A stretch of 64,000 nucleotides of DNA from Sphingobium sp. JS3065 (GCF_026427355.1 NZ_CP102664.1:2170001-2234000); one strand, 5' to 3'; shown: positions 29,776 through 39,999, counted from the first letter of the stretch. Notes: generated from the sequence alone by a model not told the origin. A program made the numbers and translations.

Positions 29776-30897
29776 TCAAACCGCGCTCAACCCCGCGTCC
29801 GCCAGCCCGCGCCACAGATGCAGCGCCTGCACGCTTTCCTTGACGTCATGCACCCGCACCATCTGCGCGCCCAGTTCCACTGCGCGGAAGGCCAGGCCGA
29901 CCGACCCGCCCAGCCTTTCCGCCGCGGGCGCCTCATTGGACAAAGCCCCGATCAACCGCTTCCGGCTCCCGGCGAACAGCAGCGGCACGCCCAGCCCCTG
30001 GAACACCGCCAACCCATTCACCAGCGCCAGATTGTCGCCAAGCGACTTGCCGAAGCCCAATCCCGGATCGACCATGATCTTCTCCCGCGCCACGCCCGCC
30101 GCCAGGCAAGCCTCGACCCGCGCCTCCAGCATATCGAAGACATCGGCCACGACATCGCCATAGCCGCCCGAATTTGCGTGCGGATCGTCCCCCGCCGAGG
30201 GCGCATGCATCAGGATCACCGGGCATCCTGCCCCGACCACCACCTCCATCGCCCGTGGATCGTGCAACAGCGCGCTCACATCGTTGACGACAGCCGCGCC
30301 GGCCGCTAGCGCCGCCTCCATCACCGCCGCCTTGCGCGTGTCGATGGATATGGGAATTCCCGCAGTCGCCAGCTTCTCGATCACCGGGACGACGCGGGCG
30401 ATCTCATCCCCCTCCCACAGCTTCGGCGCCTTGGGCCGGGTCGATTCGCCGCCCACATCGATCAAGGCCGCCCCCGCCGCCGCCATGGCGAAGCCCGCAT
30501 CCACCGCCGCCTGGGGATCGTCCATATGCTTGCCGCCGTCGGAAAAGCTGTCGGGCGTGATGTTCAGGATCGCCATCACCTGCGGCGCGTCGAAGCGGAT
30601 CGTCCGCCCATCCAGCACCAAAGGCGGACGCTGCGCCGAGATATTGGCGGCAAGGCGCTGCGCCCGCTCCGCCAGGGGATCGGGCAAGCGCGCCACCGCA
30701 TCGGCGAACTCACCAACCGGCACCGTCACCCGCGCCACCCGCTGCCCGCCCTTCCGCGCAGTCAGTTCATAGCCCTGAAACCAGATCAACCCGTTGCCCA
30801 TCCGCGCCGCCGACCCCTCCGGCAGGCCGATGGGCGAAGGCACGAACCATGTGGGGCGCAGGTAAAGCCGGGCGTCGGCGGGGATCTGGGAAAGCAT
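29776..30897 (-). CDS. folP: Dihydropteroate synthase with N-terminal extension
   Basis: A 373-aa enzyme that condenses pterin diphosphate with p-aminobenzoate in folate synthesis. The DHPS TIM barrel starts near residue 108 (VMAILNITPDSFSDGG), with IDVGGESTRPKAPKLW, VVNDVSALLHDPRAMEVVV and FAGSRKRLIGALSNE. DHPS is normally about 280 aa, so about 90 N-terminal residues are extra; they begin LSQIPADARLYLRPTWFVPS. GAAGGA at 30905-30910 is 7 bases from the ATG at 30897 but only 1 base from the ATG at 30903, which favours 30897. Confidence 0.93.
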   Translation of the reverse strand: MLSQIPADARLYLRPTWFVPSPIGLPEGSAARMGNGLIWFQGYELTARKGGQRVARVTVPVGEFADAVARLPDPLAERAQRLAANISAQRPPLVLDGRTIRFDAPQVMAILNITPDSFSDGGKHMDDPQAAVDAGFAMAAAGAALIDVGGESTRPKAPKLWEGDEIARVVPVIEKLATAGIPISIDTRKAAVMEAALAAGAAVVNDVSALLHDPRAMEVVVGAGCPVILMHAPSAGDDPHANSGGYGDVVADVFDMLEARVEACLAAGVAREKIMVDPGLGFGKSLGDNLALVNGLAVFQGLGVPLLFAGSRKRLIGALSNEAPAAERLGGSVGLAFRAVELGAQMVRVHDVKESVQALHLWRGLADAGLSAV

Positions 30898-30977
30898 TGC
30901 CATGTCCTTCGATCGGATCGGGAGGCTTCCCTTAGCGCGATGGCATGCTCCTGCGAAAGGCAGGAACACCGCGCCGT

Positions 30978-32289
<1,312 letters not shown>

Positions 32290-32354
32290 AGCGGGAAAGG
32301 GCCAAAAAGTTTTTTTGGTTAACGCCGCTCGGAACGGCAAAATCGGGCTTCCGC

Positions 32355-32391
32355 TTGACCTTTTCATAACCATTTGATTATGAAAAGGTGA
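32355..32391 (+). promoter_or_regulatory. Promoter and operator of the ArsR-type regulator
   Basis: A perfect 12-bp inverted repeat ACCTTTTCATAA (32358-32369) and TTATGAAAAGGT (32378-32389) has an 8-base spacer. It overlaps a promoter-like pair TTGACC (32355-32360) and TATGAA (32379-32384) spaced by 18. Transcription would begin about at the ATG at 32391. Repression by the regulator bound here is the natural inference. Confidence 0.65.
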
Positions 32392-32732
32392 TGACAGAAC
32401 ATATTTTGAGGGGGGATCGTTCGGCCTCCTGCGACGAACTTTTCAAGGCCCTGTCCGATGGCACCCGGCGGGCGCTGCTCGAATATCTGGTACGCGAAGG
32501 CGAACAGAGCGTCCACGCGCTGACCGCCATTTCCGGCGTATCGCAACCCATGGTGTCCCGCCACCTCGGCAAGCTGAAACGCGCCAGCCTCGTGACGGCC
32601 CGCCGTGCAGGCCGCGAAACCTACTACACCGCCCGCGCCAAGGGCCTCGCCCCGGTGGTGCAATGGATGGCGGTGTACGGCGCGCTGTGGTCGCAGCGCT
32701 TCACGGCGCTGGAAGATCTGGACGGCTATTAA
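32391..32732 (+). CDS. ArsR/SdpR-family transcriptional regulator
   Basis: A 113-aa winged-helix protein. The ArsR core is SCDELFKALSDGTRRALLEY, the recognition helix GVSQPMVSRHLGKLKRASLV, and the wing RRAGRETYYTARAKG. It has no cysteine pair of the metal-sensing ArsR type, only a single Cys near the N-terminus, so a metal sensor is unlikely; it groups better with SdpR-like repressors. Start 32391 (ATG) or GTG at 32388. There is no Shine-Dalgarno at proper spacing, and the promoter predicts a leaderless message. Its target genes are not adjacent; the flanking genes are on the other strand. Confidence 0.88.
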   Translation: MTEHILRGDRSASCDELFKALSDGTRRALLEYLVREGEQSVHALTAISGVSQPMVSRHLGKLKRASLVTARRAGRETYYTARAKGLAPVVQWMAVYGALWSQRFTALEDLDGY

Positions 32733-32773
32733 GGAAGAGTGCCCGCTCCTGCCTCCCCAGGAACACGCAAACT

Positions 32774-33571
32774 CTATTCGGCTGCGCCCGCCAAAATCGC
32801 CTCGATCAGCACCACATCGTCGGGCTTGTCCGCATCGATACAGGCCTCCGCCTGCTCCATCCCCACCAGCCGCGCAGCCAGCCCGAACCGCCGCCCAACC
32901 CGCGCAATCCCGCCCCGCAAGGTCGAAATCCGCAGCATCGCCCCCAGCAGAACCAACGGCCCGAAGGCGGACAATATCTTCCACCCCTTCTTTCGGTCCT
33001 GCTCGACCTCCTGCCAGAGCGCGATGACGGGCCGCGCCTTGCCGCTCCCGAACCAGAAGATATTCGCCCCCGACCACCAGCCGTCGCGAAACTTCAGCCA
33101 GGTCCGCCGCGACCCCGGATAGCGCGCCAGCAACGTCGCCCGCTCCACCATCGCCACGGCAATGTCTGCGCCGCCAGCCTCCCGCACCATCTGGTCGAGC
33201 ATCGCCCCATCCAGCAGCACATGGTCCGCCGTGGTCATCAGCAGCGGAAAGGGAAATTCCGCCCGGTCCAGCAGCGCCATCAGCGAGGATGCGATTCCGC
33301 CCCCGCTTGTTTCGAATCGCACCTTGGGATGATCGGCCAGCCAGGCGGTAGCCGGATCGGCGGCGAACAGTTCCGGCGCCTGCGTCAGCACGATCACCCG
33401 CCCGATCGCCGGATGCGCCAGCAAGGCCCGCGCCGGATAATTGATCATCGGCTCGCCCGCCACCGGCACGAGCGGCTTTGCGGCCACGCCCGCCGCCACG
33501 GCCAGCGGATCAGGGATGGGCCGCGACCCGGCCAGCAAAATTGCGGTGATATCGGAAGCGGCTACGGTCAT
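32774..33571 (-). CDS. MobA-like nucleotidyltransferase family protein
   Basis: A 265-aa protein with an NTP-transferase fold. The N-terminal TAILLAGSRPIPDPLA is a degenerate version of the LAGGxGxRM nucleotide loop, followed by KPLVPVAGEPMINYPARALL and MTTADHVLLDGAMLDQMVRE (the metal-binding Asp region). The C-terminal half contains a hydrophobic/basic stretch (FGPLVLLGAMLRISTLRGGI). The exact sugar or cofactor is not clear. It lies 36 bases downstream of the M23 peptidase on the same strand, which hints at an envelope role. Confidence 0.75.
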   Translation of the reverse strand: MTVAASDITAILLAGSRPIPDPLAVAAGVAAKPLVPVAGEPMINYPARALLAHPAIGRVIVLTQAPELFAADPATAWLADHPKVRFETSGGGIASSLMALLDRAEFPFPLLMTTADHVLLDGAMLDQMVREAGGADIAVAMVERATLLARYPGSRRTWLKFRDGWWSGANIFWFGSGKARPVIALWQEVEQDRKKGWKILSAFGPLVLLGAMLRISTLRGGIARVGRRFGLAARLVGMEQAEACIDADKPDDVVLIEAILAGAAE

Positions 33572-33607
33572 GTCCGCCCGTTAGCCGAGCCTTCCACCCA
33601 CGAAAAG

Positions 33608-35161
33608 CTATTTCCCGGAAGCCGCCGGTCCCACGCTGCCCGCCTGCTGCCTTTGCGCCACCTGCACGGGCAAGCCCACCCGCAGGCTCTTCAACTGCAC
33701 CAGCCGCGCCCGGAAAGCCGCCAGTTCCCGCCCGGCCAGTTGCGCCGTGGTCGTGAAGCGAACCGACAGCGGATTGATTGTCCGCCCATTGCGATACAGT
33801 TCATAATGCAGATGCGGTCCGGTCGACAGCCCCGTCGATCCGACATAGCCGATCACCTGCCCCTGCCGCACGCGCTGGCCCGGCCCCGCCGCGATCCGGC
33901 TCATATGCGCATAGCCGGTGGAAAGGCCGTTGCCATGCTCCAGCCGCACATAATTGCCATGCCCGCCATGCCGCCCGGCATAGGACACCACGCCGTCGGT
34001 CGCCGCATAGATGGGCGATCCATAGTGGGCAGCAAAGTCGATCCCCGCATGCATCCGGCTGTAGCCCAATATCGGGTGCCGTCGCATGCCGAAGCTGGAC
34101 GACATCCGCCCTGCGACCGGCGCGGACAGCACGCCCCGCCGCTGGCCCACGCCCGACGCCTCGAACCATTGGGTCCGCCCGTCGCTGTTCCATTTCAGCA
34201 TGTCGATGCCGCGCCCGCTGGCCCGGTGCAGCCCGGCGAACAACAGGTCGCCCACCTCGACATCGCCCGTGTCGGCGCGATGATATTCGGTCACCATGTC
34301 ATAGCGATCGCCCGCCGAGATCGATCCCAGATCGATCTGCCGCGCCACCACGCGCAGGAAGCTCTGGATCGCCTTGGGCGGCGCCCCCGCGGCCCGCGCC
34401 GAATGATACAGGCTCTCGCCCACCACGCCCTGGATGCGGAGCGGCGTGTTGTCGACATGGATGGCGGTCCGCTGCACCTGCAACACTCCATCGGCCCGCG
34501 AAACCTCTATCCCCAGGTCCAGCCGCGCCCGGAACGCCAGCTTGTCCAGCGGACGCGGCATATCCCGACTCGCCCGGCGGCCCAGCATGATGTCCAGCGG
34601 CGTCCCCGGCTTCATGCCCGCACGGACATCTCCCGCCACAAGGCTCATCACCGTCGCCACATCGCCGCTGCTCACCCCGGCCCGCGCCAGCGCCCGGCCC
34701 AGAGAATCGCTGCCCCCAATTTGCGCGCGCAACTCGATCTGCGGCCGCTCCGGCGTCTCGCGCAGCGGTTGCACCGCATCCGTCGGCCCCATGCGCCGCC
34801 CGCTGTCCGCCCCCATGGCGAGCGGCGTGATCATCTGGCTGCGCACTTCGTCAAACTGTCTGGATGCCATCAAAGGCTGCGGTTCGCCCGGCAGAGCTTG
34901 GAAACCCGGCGACAGATACAGCGCCGCCGCGCACAGCCCGAAACAGGTCGCCAGGCCCCGGAACCAGGTGAAACTGCCCACCCGCTGGCCCAGGTCGGGA
35001 ACCAGTTCCACATCCTCGGCCCAGTCGCGCAGCTTCTCGCGCCAGCCGCGCCAGTCATCGGGAGCGCCTGCATTGCGGTCCGCATCGCGAACGGCGTCAG
35101 TCAGCCACAAAGACGCGGCGGCGCCCCCCTGCTGGGCGTTGATCTGACTGCCATGAAACAC
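33608..35161 (-). CDS. M23-family peptidoglycan endopeptidase
   Basis: A membrane-anchored LytM-type peptidase of about 517 aa. After a short acidic N-terminal part there is one span (GLATCFGLCAAALYLS), a SPOR/LysM-like linker region and a C-terminal M23 domain with the zinc ligands in YSRMHAGIDFAAHYGSPIYA and HLHYELYRNG; both HxxxD and HxH are present, so it should be catalytic. It probably cuts cross-bridges during division. The start is uncertain: GTG 35161 is chosen, while GTG 35218 and TTG 35248 are also open. Confidence 0.88.
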   Translation of the reverse strand: MFHGSQINAQQGGAAASLWLTDAVRDADRNAGAPDDWRGWREKLRDWAEDVELVPDLGQRVGSFTWFRGLATCFGLCAAALYLSPGFQALPGEPQPLMASRQFDEVRSQMITPLAMGADSGRRMGPTDAVQPLRETPERPQIELRAQIGGSDSLGRALARAGVSSGDVATVMSLVAGDVRAGMKPGTPLDIMLGRRASRDMPRPLDKLAFRARLDLGIEVSRADGVLQVQRTAIHVDNTPLRIQGVVGESLYHSARAAGAPPKAIQSFLRVVARQIDLGSISAGDRYDMVTEYHRADTGDVEVGDLLFAGLHRASGRGIDMLKWNSDGRTQWFEASGVGQRRGVLSAPVAGRMSSSFGMRRHPILGYSRMHAGIDFAAHYGSPIYAATDGVVSYAGRHGGHGNYVRLEHGNGLSTGYAHMSRIAAGPGQRVRQGQVIGYVGSTGLSTGPHLHYELYRNGRTINPLSVRFTTTAQLAGRELAAFRARLVQLKSLRVGLPVQVAQRQQAGSVGPAASGK

Positions 35162-35367
35162 GGTAAAACAGGCCCCCAGGGCAATATACGCCACGACCCC
35201 CGCCGCGCGTTCAGCCACGATCCTGTAAAGGCATAGGGTTAAAGTCAAATAAAGACGGCTTTTTTAACCCTTTTTCTGCGGCCACACGTGCCGCTTCGCG
35301 GACCGGCGGCCCGAATTGGGGCATCGCGCCGATTTCCCAGGCCTTTCCCCTTGCCCTTGTTCCCGCC

Positions 35368-38019
35368 ATGCCCGACATAACAGGGGTCATGGCCCTATTC
35401 GCCCGCTCGCCCATCACCGCCGTTCTGGGCCCCACCAACACCGGCAAGACCCACCTCGCGGTCGAACGCATGTGCGGGCATAGCTCTGGCATGATGGGCT
35501 TCCCGCTGCGCCTGCTGGCGCGGGAGGTCTATGACCGGGTGGTCGGCATGAAGGGCGCGAACCAGGTGGCCCTCATCACCGGCGAAGAGAAAATCCTGCC
35601 GCCCGGCGCCCGCTATTTCCTATGCACGGCGGAATCGATGCCGGTCGATGGCGACTACGCTTTCGTCGGTCTGGACGAAGCCCAACTCGGCGCTGATCCT
35701 GAGCGCGGCCATATCTTCACCGACCGCCTGCTGCGCGCACGGGGTCGTGAGGAAACCATGATCCTCGGCTCCGCCAGCATCAGCCGCCTGGTGAAGACGA
35801 TCGTCCCCGACGCGGAGATCATCGGCCGCCCGCGCTTCTCCACCCTCAGCTATGCAGGCGCGAAAAAGCTCTCCCGCCTGCCCAAGCGCTCCGCGATCGT
35901 CGCCTTCTCCGCCGAGGAGGTCTATGCCGTGGCCGAAATGCTCCGCCGATTCCGGGGTGGCGCGGCGGTGGTGATGGGCGCGCTTTCCCCCCGCACTCGC
36001 AACGCGCAGGTGCAGATGTTCCTGAACGGAGAGGTCGACTATCTGGTCGCCACCGACGCGATCGGCATGGGCCTCAATCTGGACGTCGCCCATGTCGCCT
36101 TCGCATCGCTGCGCAAGTTCGATGGCCGCCGCGCCCGCCGCCTGACCGTCAGCGAAATGGCCCAGATCGCCGGTCGCGCCGGCCGCCATCACAAGGACGG
36201 CACCTTCGGCAGCCTGGGCCATGAAGAGGGCGACGCCGCCTTCACCCCCGAAGAAATCGAAGCCATAGAGGCCCACCGCTTCCCCCCGGTCGAACAGCTT
36301 TTCTGGCGCGACGGCACCCCGCGCACCGACCGGCTGGACCATCTCCTCTTCGACCTGGAACAGAAACCCGAACGGCCCGAACTGCGCCCCGCCCCCGAAG
36401 CGGTCGACCTCGCCGTCCTTAAACGTATGTCCGACGACCCGCTGGTCATCGAACGCGCCAGGGGCAAGAATCAGGTCGAACGCCTCTGGGCCGCCTGCGG
36501 CTTGCCCGATTTCCAGAAGCTCGGCGCCGAACATCACGCCCGCACCGTCAGCCGCATCTGGCGCTTCCTTTCCGAGGGGACCGGCCACATTCCCCGCGAC
36601 TGGCTCGCCCAGCAGATTTCGCGACTCGATTCTATCCAGGGCGACATCGACACGCTTTCAGGCCGCATCGCCGCGGCGCGCACATGGTCCTACATCGCCC
36701 ATCGCGCCGACTGGCTCGCGCATCCGGCGGAAATGGCCGAACGCACCCGCGCGCTGGAGGAAAAGCTCTCCGACGCGCTCCACGCCGCGCTGACGCAGCG
36801 TTTCGTGGACCGGCGCACCACGGTTCTGCTAAGGGATATCGGCCAGAGTGCGGCCAATCTGCCGGTGGAAATAGAGCCGGATGGGACAGTCTGCGTGGAT
36901 GGCGAGACGATCGGGCGACTTGACGGATTTCGTTTCTCGGTCGATCCCGCTACCCGGCATCAGGACAGGAAGATGCTGCTGGCAGCCGCTGAACGGCGCC
37001 TTGGAAGGATATTGCGAGTGAAGGCTGAAGAATTACTGGGCGCACCCGATGCTGATTTCGCGCTCATGGACGAAGCAGGACAGGCCCCCGGCATAAGCTG
37101 GAAGGGGGAGGCGGTGGCCACGCTGCATGGCGGCCCCACGCTGCTGACCCCCGAAATCCGCCTGGATCGTGCCCTCCTTGCCCTGGGCCAGGATGTGCAG
37201 AAGCAGGTCGCGACCCGCCTCACCACATGGATGGACGCGCAGAAGGAAAAGCACCTCCTGCCCCTTACCAAGATGGCGGCCAGTTCGTCCGATCCCGAGG
37301 TGCCGGCAGTCGTCCGCGCCGTCTTCGCCCAACTGGCCGATGCAGGCGGCGTGATCGCGCGCACCGATCTCGATTCGGCGCTCGGCCATCTCGACAAGGA
37401 CCAGCGGCACCTGCTGCGCCGCGCCGGGATCGATATCGGCGTCCTCGACATCTACCATCCCGGCCTGCTCAAGCCCGGCTCCGCCCGCTGGCGCGCCGCC
37501 CTGCTGGCCGCCCGCCTGGCCAAGCCCTGCCTGCCGCTTCCCGGCCCCGGCCTTACCCTGATCCCGGCGGGCGAAAAGTTCGAGCAGATGGGCGCCCGCA
37601 TCGCCGGTTTCCGTGGTTTCGGCGAACAGATGCTGCGCATCGACATGGCCGAACGCATGGCCCGCACCGCCCATGAAGCCATCGCCAAGAATGAGGCCTT
37701 CACCGCGCAAAGCCCGCAGATCGTATCGCTGGGCCTGTCGGAAGAAGCGTTTCTGCAACTGATGCGCCTCGCCGGTTTCCGCCCTGTGGAAGCGCCTGAG
37801 GAAGGCGGCCCCAACTGGGTATTCCGCGGCCGCCAGAAGCCCCGCCCTCCCCAGCAGCAGCAGCAGCGGGGCGACAAGCGCGGCCCCGCTGCGGCAGGCA
37901 AGCCCCAGGGCAAGTCACGTGGCGACCGTGCACCCCGCCCGGCCGCCTCGTCCGGCCCGGCCCCCACCGGCAACCATGCTTTTGCGGGTCTTGCCGAACT
38001 TCTGGGCCGCAATGGCTGA
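35368..38019 (+). CDS. SUV3-like DExH RNA/DNA helicase
   Basis: An 883-aa superfamily 2 helicase close to eukaryotic mitochondrial SUV3, a type conserved in alphaproteobacteria. Walker A: AVLGPTNTGKTHLAVERM; DExx box: FVGLDEAQLGADPERGHIFT; motif III GSAS; C-terminal motif VI QIAGRAGRHHKDGTFG, preceded by LVATDAIGMGLNLDVAHVAF. The last ~50 residues are Gln/Arg/Pro-rich and basic, a likely RNA-binding tail. The role may be RNA degradation with an exoribonuclease. The ATG at 35389 is an alternative start. It overlaps the S4 gene. Confidence 0.9.
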   Translation: MPDITGVMALFARSPITAVLGPTNTGKTHLAVERMCGHSSGMMGFPLRLLAREVYDRVVGMKGANQVALITGEEKILPPGARYFLCTAESMPVDGDYAFVGLDEAQLGADPERGHIFTDRLLRARGREETMILGSASISRLVKTIVPDAEIIGRPRFSTLSYAGAKKLSRLPKRSAIVAFSAEEVYAVAEMLRRFRGGAAVVMGALSPRTRNAQVQMFLNGEVDYLVATDAIGMGLNLDVAHVAFASLRKFDGRRARRLTVSEMAQIAGRAGRHHKDGTFGSLGHEEGDAAFTPEEIEAIEAHRFPPVEQLFWRDGTPRTDRLDHLLFDLEQKPERPELRPAPEAVDLAVLKRMSDDPLVIERARGKNQVERLWAACGLPDFQKLGAEHHARTVSRIWRFLSEGTGHIPRDWLAQQISRLDSIQGDIDTLSGRIAAARTWSYIAHRADWLAHPAEMAERTRALEEKLSDALHAALTQRFVDRRTTVLLRDIGQSAANLPVEIEPDGTVCVDGETIGRLDGFRFSVDPATRHQDRKMLLAAAERRLGRILRVKAEELLGAPDADFALMDEAGQAPGISWKGEAVATLHGGPTLLTPEIRLDRALLALGQDVQKQVATRLTTWMDAQKEKHLLPLTKMAASSSDPEVPAVVRAVFAQLADAGGVIARTDLDSALGHLDKDQRHLLRRAGIDIGVLDIYHPGLLKPGSARWRAALLAARLAKPCLPLPGPGLTLIPAGEKFEQMGARIAGFRGFGEQMLRIDMAERMARTAHEAIAKNEAFTAQSPQIVSLGLSEEAFLQLMRLAGFRPVEAPEEGGPNWVFRGRQKPRPPQQQQQRGDKRGPAAAGKPQGKSRGDRAPRPAASSGPAPTGNHAFAGLAELLGRNG

Positions 38020-38308
38020 CGCGGGCATGGTGTCGGCCCACGGGCCAAGCCTGCGCATCGACAAATTCCTCTGGTTCGCGCGCCTCGCGAAGAGCCGCTC
38101 GGACGCTCAGAAAATGGCGGAGGACGGACATATCCGCCTCAACGGCCGCCGCATCGAACGCTCGCATTCCCCGGTGCGGGCGGGCGATCTCATCACCTTC
38201 CCCCACCCCAGCGGCGTCCGTGTCGTTCGCATCCTTCAACTGCCCGGACGCAGAGGCCCCGCACCCGAAGCCCAATCCTGCTACGAGGAACTGACGGTCG
38301 GCGCCTGA
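38012..38308 (+). CDS. S4-domain RNA-binding protein (Hsp15-like)
   Basis: A 98-aa protein with an S4 domain spanning most of its length (SLRIDKFLWFARLAKSRSDA, then DGHIRLNGRRIERSHSPVRA and GDLITFPHPSGVRVVRI). It resembles heat-shock protein 15 (HslR), which rescues stalled 50S subunits carrying nascent chains. Its ATG overlaps the helicase stop by 8 bases, so the two are coupled; both act on RNA. Confidence 0.9.
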   Translation: MADAGMVSAHGPSLRIDKFLWFARLAKSRSDAQKMAEDGHIRLNGRRIERSHSPVRAGDLITFPHPSGVRVVRILQLPGRRGPAPEAQSCYEELTVGA

Positions 38309-38424
38309 CGGAAAAAAGGCCAGGCCAAGCCCCGCTACCCTTGACTTAACAATATCCTCATTGACCTTCGCTGCGACCGCGCATAGCAGGGCGCCGATTG
38401 TCCCAATACCAAGAGTGCTGACCC

Positions 38425-38763
38425 ATGACCTACGTCGTGACCGATAACTGCATCCGCTGCAAATATATGGATTGCGTCGAGGTTTGCCCCGTGGACTGTT
38501 TCTACGAGGGTGAGAATATGTTGGTCATCAACCCGAACGAGTGCATCGACTGCGGCGTGTGCGAGCCGGAATGCCCCGCCGAAGCGATCCTGCCGGATAC
38601 TGAGAACGGCCTGGAAAAATGGCTGGAACTCAATACGAAATTCTCCGCCGAATGGCCGAACATCACCGTCAAGGGCGATGCGCCCGCCGATGCCGACGCC
38701 ATGAAGGGCATCGAAAACAAGCTGGAGCAGTTCTTCTCGCCGGAGCCTGGCGCCGGCAGCTGA
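38425..38763 (+). CDS. fdxA: 7Fe ferredoxin FdxA
   Basis: A 112-aa ferredoxin with seven-iron chemistry: the first cluster ligands [20 protein letters not shown] and the second [16 protein letters not shown]. The C-terminal ~50 residues ([20 protein letters not shown]) are the FdxA extension. It donates electrons to reductive enzymes. The preceding 116-bp gap shows TTGACC at 38361 but no convincing -10. It is a single gene, followed by carD. Confidence 0.96.
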   Translation: MTYVVTDNCIRCKYMDCVEVCPVDCFYEGENMLVINPNECIDCGVCEPECPAEAILPDTENGLEKWLELNTKFSAEWPNITVKGDAPADADAMKGIENKLEQFFSPEPGAGS

Positions 38764-39040
38764 TCTGCCGCGCCGCAGCGCCGCATGAGATCGGCCTGAC
38801 GCTGCTTCAAACAAGCTGTTGCGTTTAATTTGCAGGCTCACTCCCGGATTTTGTGTCCAGGGGTGGCAATTTTGTTACGAATCTGCTAAATAGTCGCCAA
38901 CAGGTGGACATGGTCGCGTCCGCTACGGAGACAAATGCCTGATGACTTGATGGTGGCGCCGCATCCCCTCGGCTCGTGCACCTGTTCGCACTTGCAAAGC
39001 GAACGCCACCGCTCCTCCCGGAATAATGGAAAGGTTTCAA

Positions 39041-39568
39041 ATGGCTGCCAAGGCGCTGTCCTTTGACGTAGGTGATTATGTTGTTTACCCCAAGCACGGC
39101 GTTGGCCGCGTCATAGAGCTTCAGAAGGAGCAGATTGCGGGCATGGAGTTGGAGCTTTATGTGCTCCGCTTCGAAAAGGAGCGCATGACGCTCCGCGTGC
39201 CCACGAACAAGGCCGAGGGCGTCGGCATGCGCAAGCTGTCCTCCAACAAGACGCTGGAGGAAGCGGTCGAGACGCTGAAGGGCAAGCCCAAGGTGAAGCG
39301 CACCATGTGGTCGCGCCGCGCCCAGGAATATGAAGCGAAGATCAATTCGGGCGACCTGGTGTCGATCGCCGAAGTGACCCGCGACCTGTTCCGCGCCGAC
39401 GACCAGCCGGAACAAAGCTATTCCGAACGTCAGATCTTCGAAGCCGCGTCCAGCCGCCTCGCGCGCGAACTCGCGGCGATGGAGGAAACGGACGAACCGA
39501 GCGCGCTCAAGAAAATCCTGCGCATCCTCAACGAAGCCGCCCCCAAGCATGCGAAGGTGGAAGGCTGA
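39041..39568 (+). CDS. carD: CarD-family RNA polymerase-binding regulator
   Basis: A 175-aa protein: N-terminal Tudor-like RNAP-interaction domain (FDVGDYVVYPKHGVGRVIEL) and a C-terminal helical DNA-binding part. Members of this family bind RNAP beta and stabilise open promoter complexes; in alphaproteobacteria it is required for rRNA and stress control. The ATG at 39041 has GGAAAGG 6 bases upstream; the ATG at 39026 would use an upstream start with no ribosome site. The 276-bp upstream gap shows no coding frame. Confidence 0.95.
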   Translation: MAAKALSFDVGDYVVYPKHGVGRVIELQKEQIAGMELELYVLRFEKERMTLRVPTNKAEGVGMRKLSSNKTLEEAVETLKGKPKVKRTMWSRRAQEYEAKINSGDLVSIAEVTRDLFRADDQPEQSYSERQIFEAASSRLARELAAMEETDEPSALKKILRILNEAAPKHAKVEG

Positions 39569-39605
39569 CGAACTTTGGGTTGAGCCGATAACGGCAGACC
39601 AAAGC

Positions 39606-39638
39606 AAAAGGGCGTCCCTTGATAGGGGCGCCCTTTTG
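39606..39638. terminator. Terminator after carD
   Basis: AAAAGGGCGTCCC pairs with GGGGCGCCCTTTT around TTGATA, with runs of A and T on both flanks, so it can work in both directions. It lies 38 bases after the carD stop, between carD and the convergent 39683-39931 gene. Confidence 0.85.
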
Positions 39639-39682
39639 CTATGCATCTGAGATTCAGCCCGAAACAGGCTACCGTCCCGGCC

Positions 39683-39931
39683 CTAATTCGCCGGCTGCTC
39701 CTTCACGGCTCCCGCCGCATCCTTGGCCGCTTCACCCACATCGCTCGCGGCCTGTCCGACCTGCGTCGCGGCGCCTTCCACTGCGCTGTCCTTGCGCGTT
39801 TGACTGCTGATCAGGAAGAAGGCGGCGATCGCCACCACCACGACCAGCAACAGCACAGCTATCATGGTGCCGCCGCCACCGCGCTTTTCGATGACCGTGG
39901 TCGTTGTCGGGCGCTCTTGATAATCCGCCAT
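39683..39931 (-). CDS. Small membrane protein with Ala-rich tail, unknown
   Basis: An 82-aa protein with AGGAGGA 5 bases before its ATG (a near-perfect ribosome site that decides this start over longer frames). The N-terminus is polar (MADYQERPTTTTVIEKRGGG), a single span follows (about residues 23-41, MIAVLLLVVVVAIAAFFLI), then an Ala/Asp/Lys-rich tail with repeated A-x-x-A-x-x-D pattern. No family is recognised. Confidence 0.75.
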   Translation of the reverse strand: MADYQERPTTTTVIEKRGGGGTMIAVLLLVVVVAIAAFFLISSQTRKDSAVEGAATQVGQAASDVGEAAKDAAGAVKEQPAN

Positions 39932-39999
39932 GCGAGTCCTCCTCATTTTCGCGCCACCCACAGCATAAATGCGCAAGCCGCCGGAGGGGTTCCTGAACG

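Noticed and set aside
32663..35236. Very long open plus-strand frame of 857 codons opposite the nucleotidyltransferase and M23 genes
   Set aside because: It lies antisense to two well-supported genes and its translation is rich in Arg, His, Pro and Gln without domains; long antisense open frames are expected in GC-rich DNA.
38341..38390. Promoter of fdxA at TTGACC 38361
   Set aside because: The -10 region at suitable spacing (TAGCAG) is a poor match, so it was not listed as a feature.
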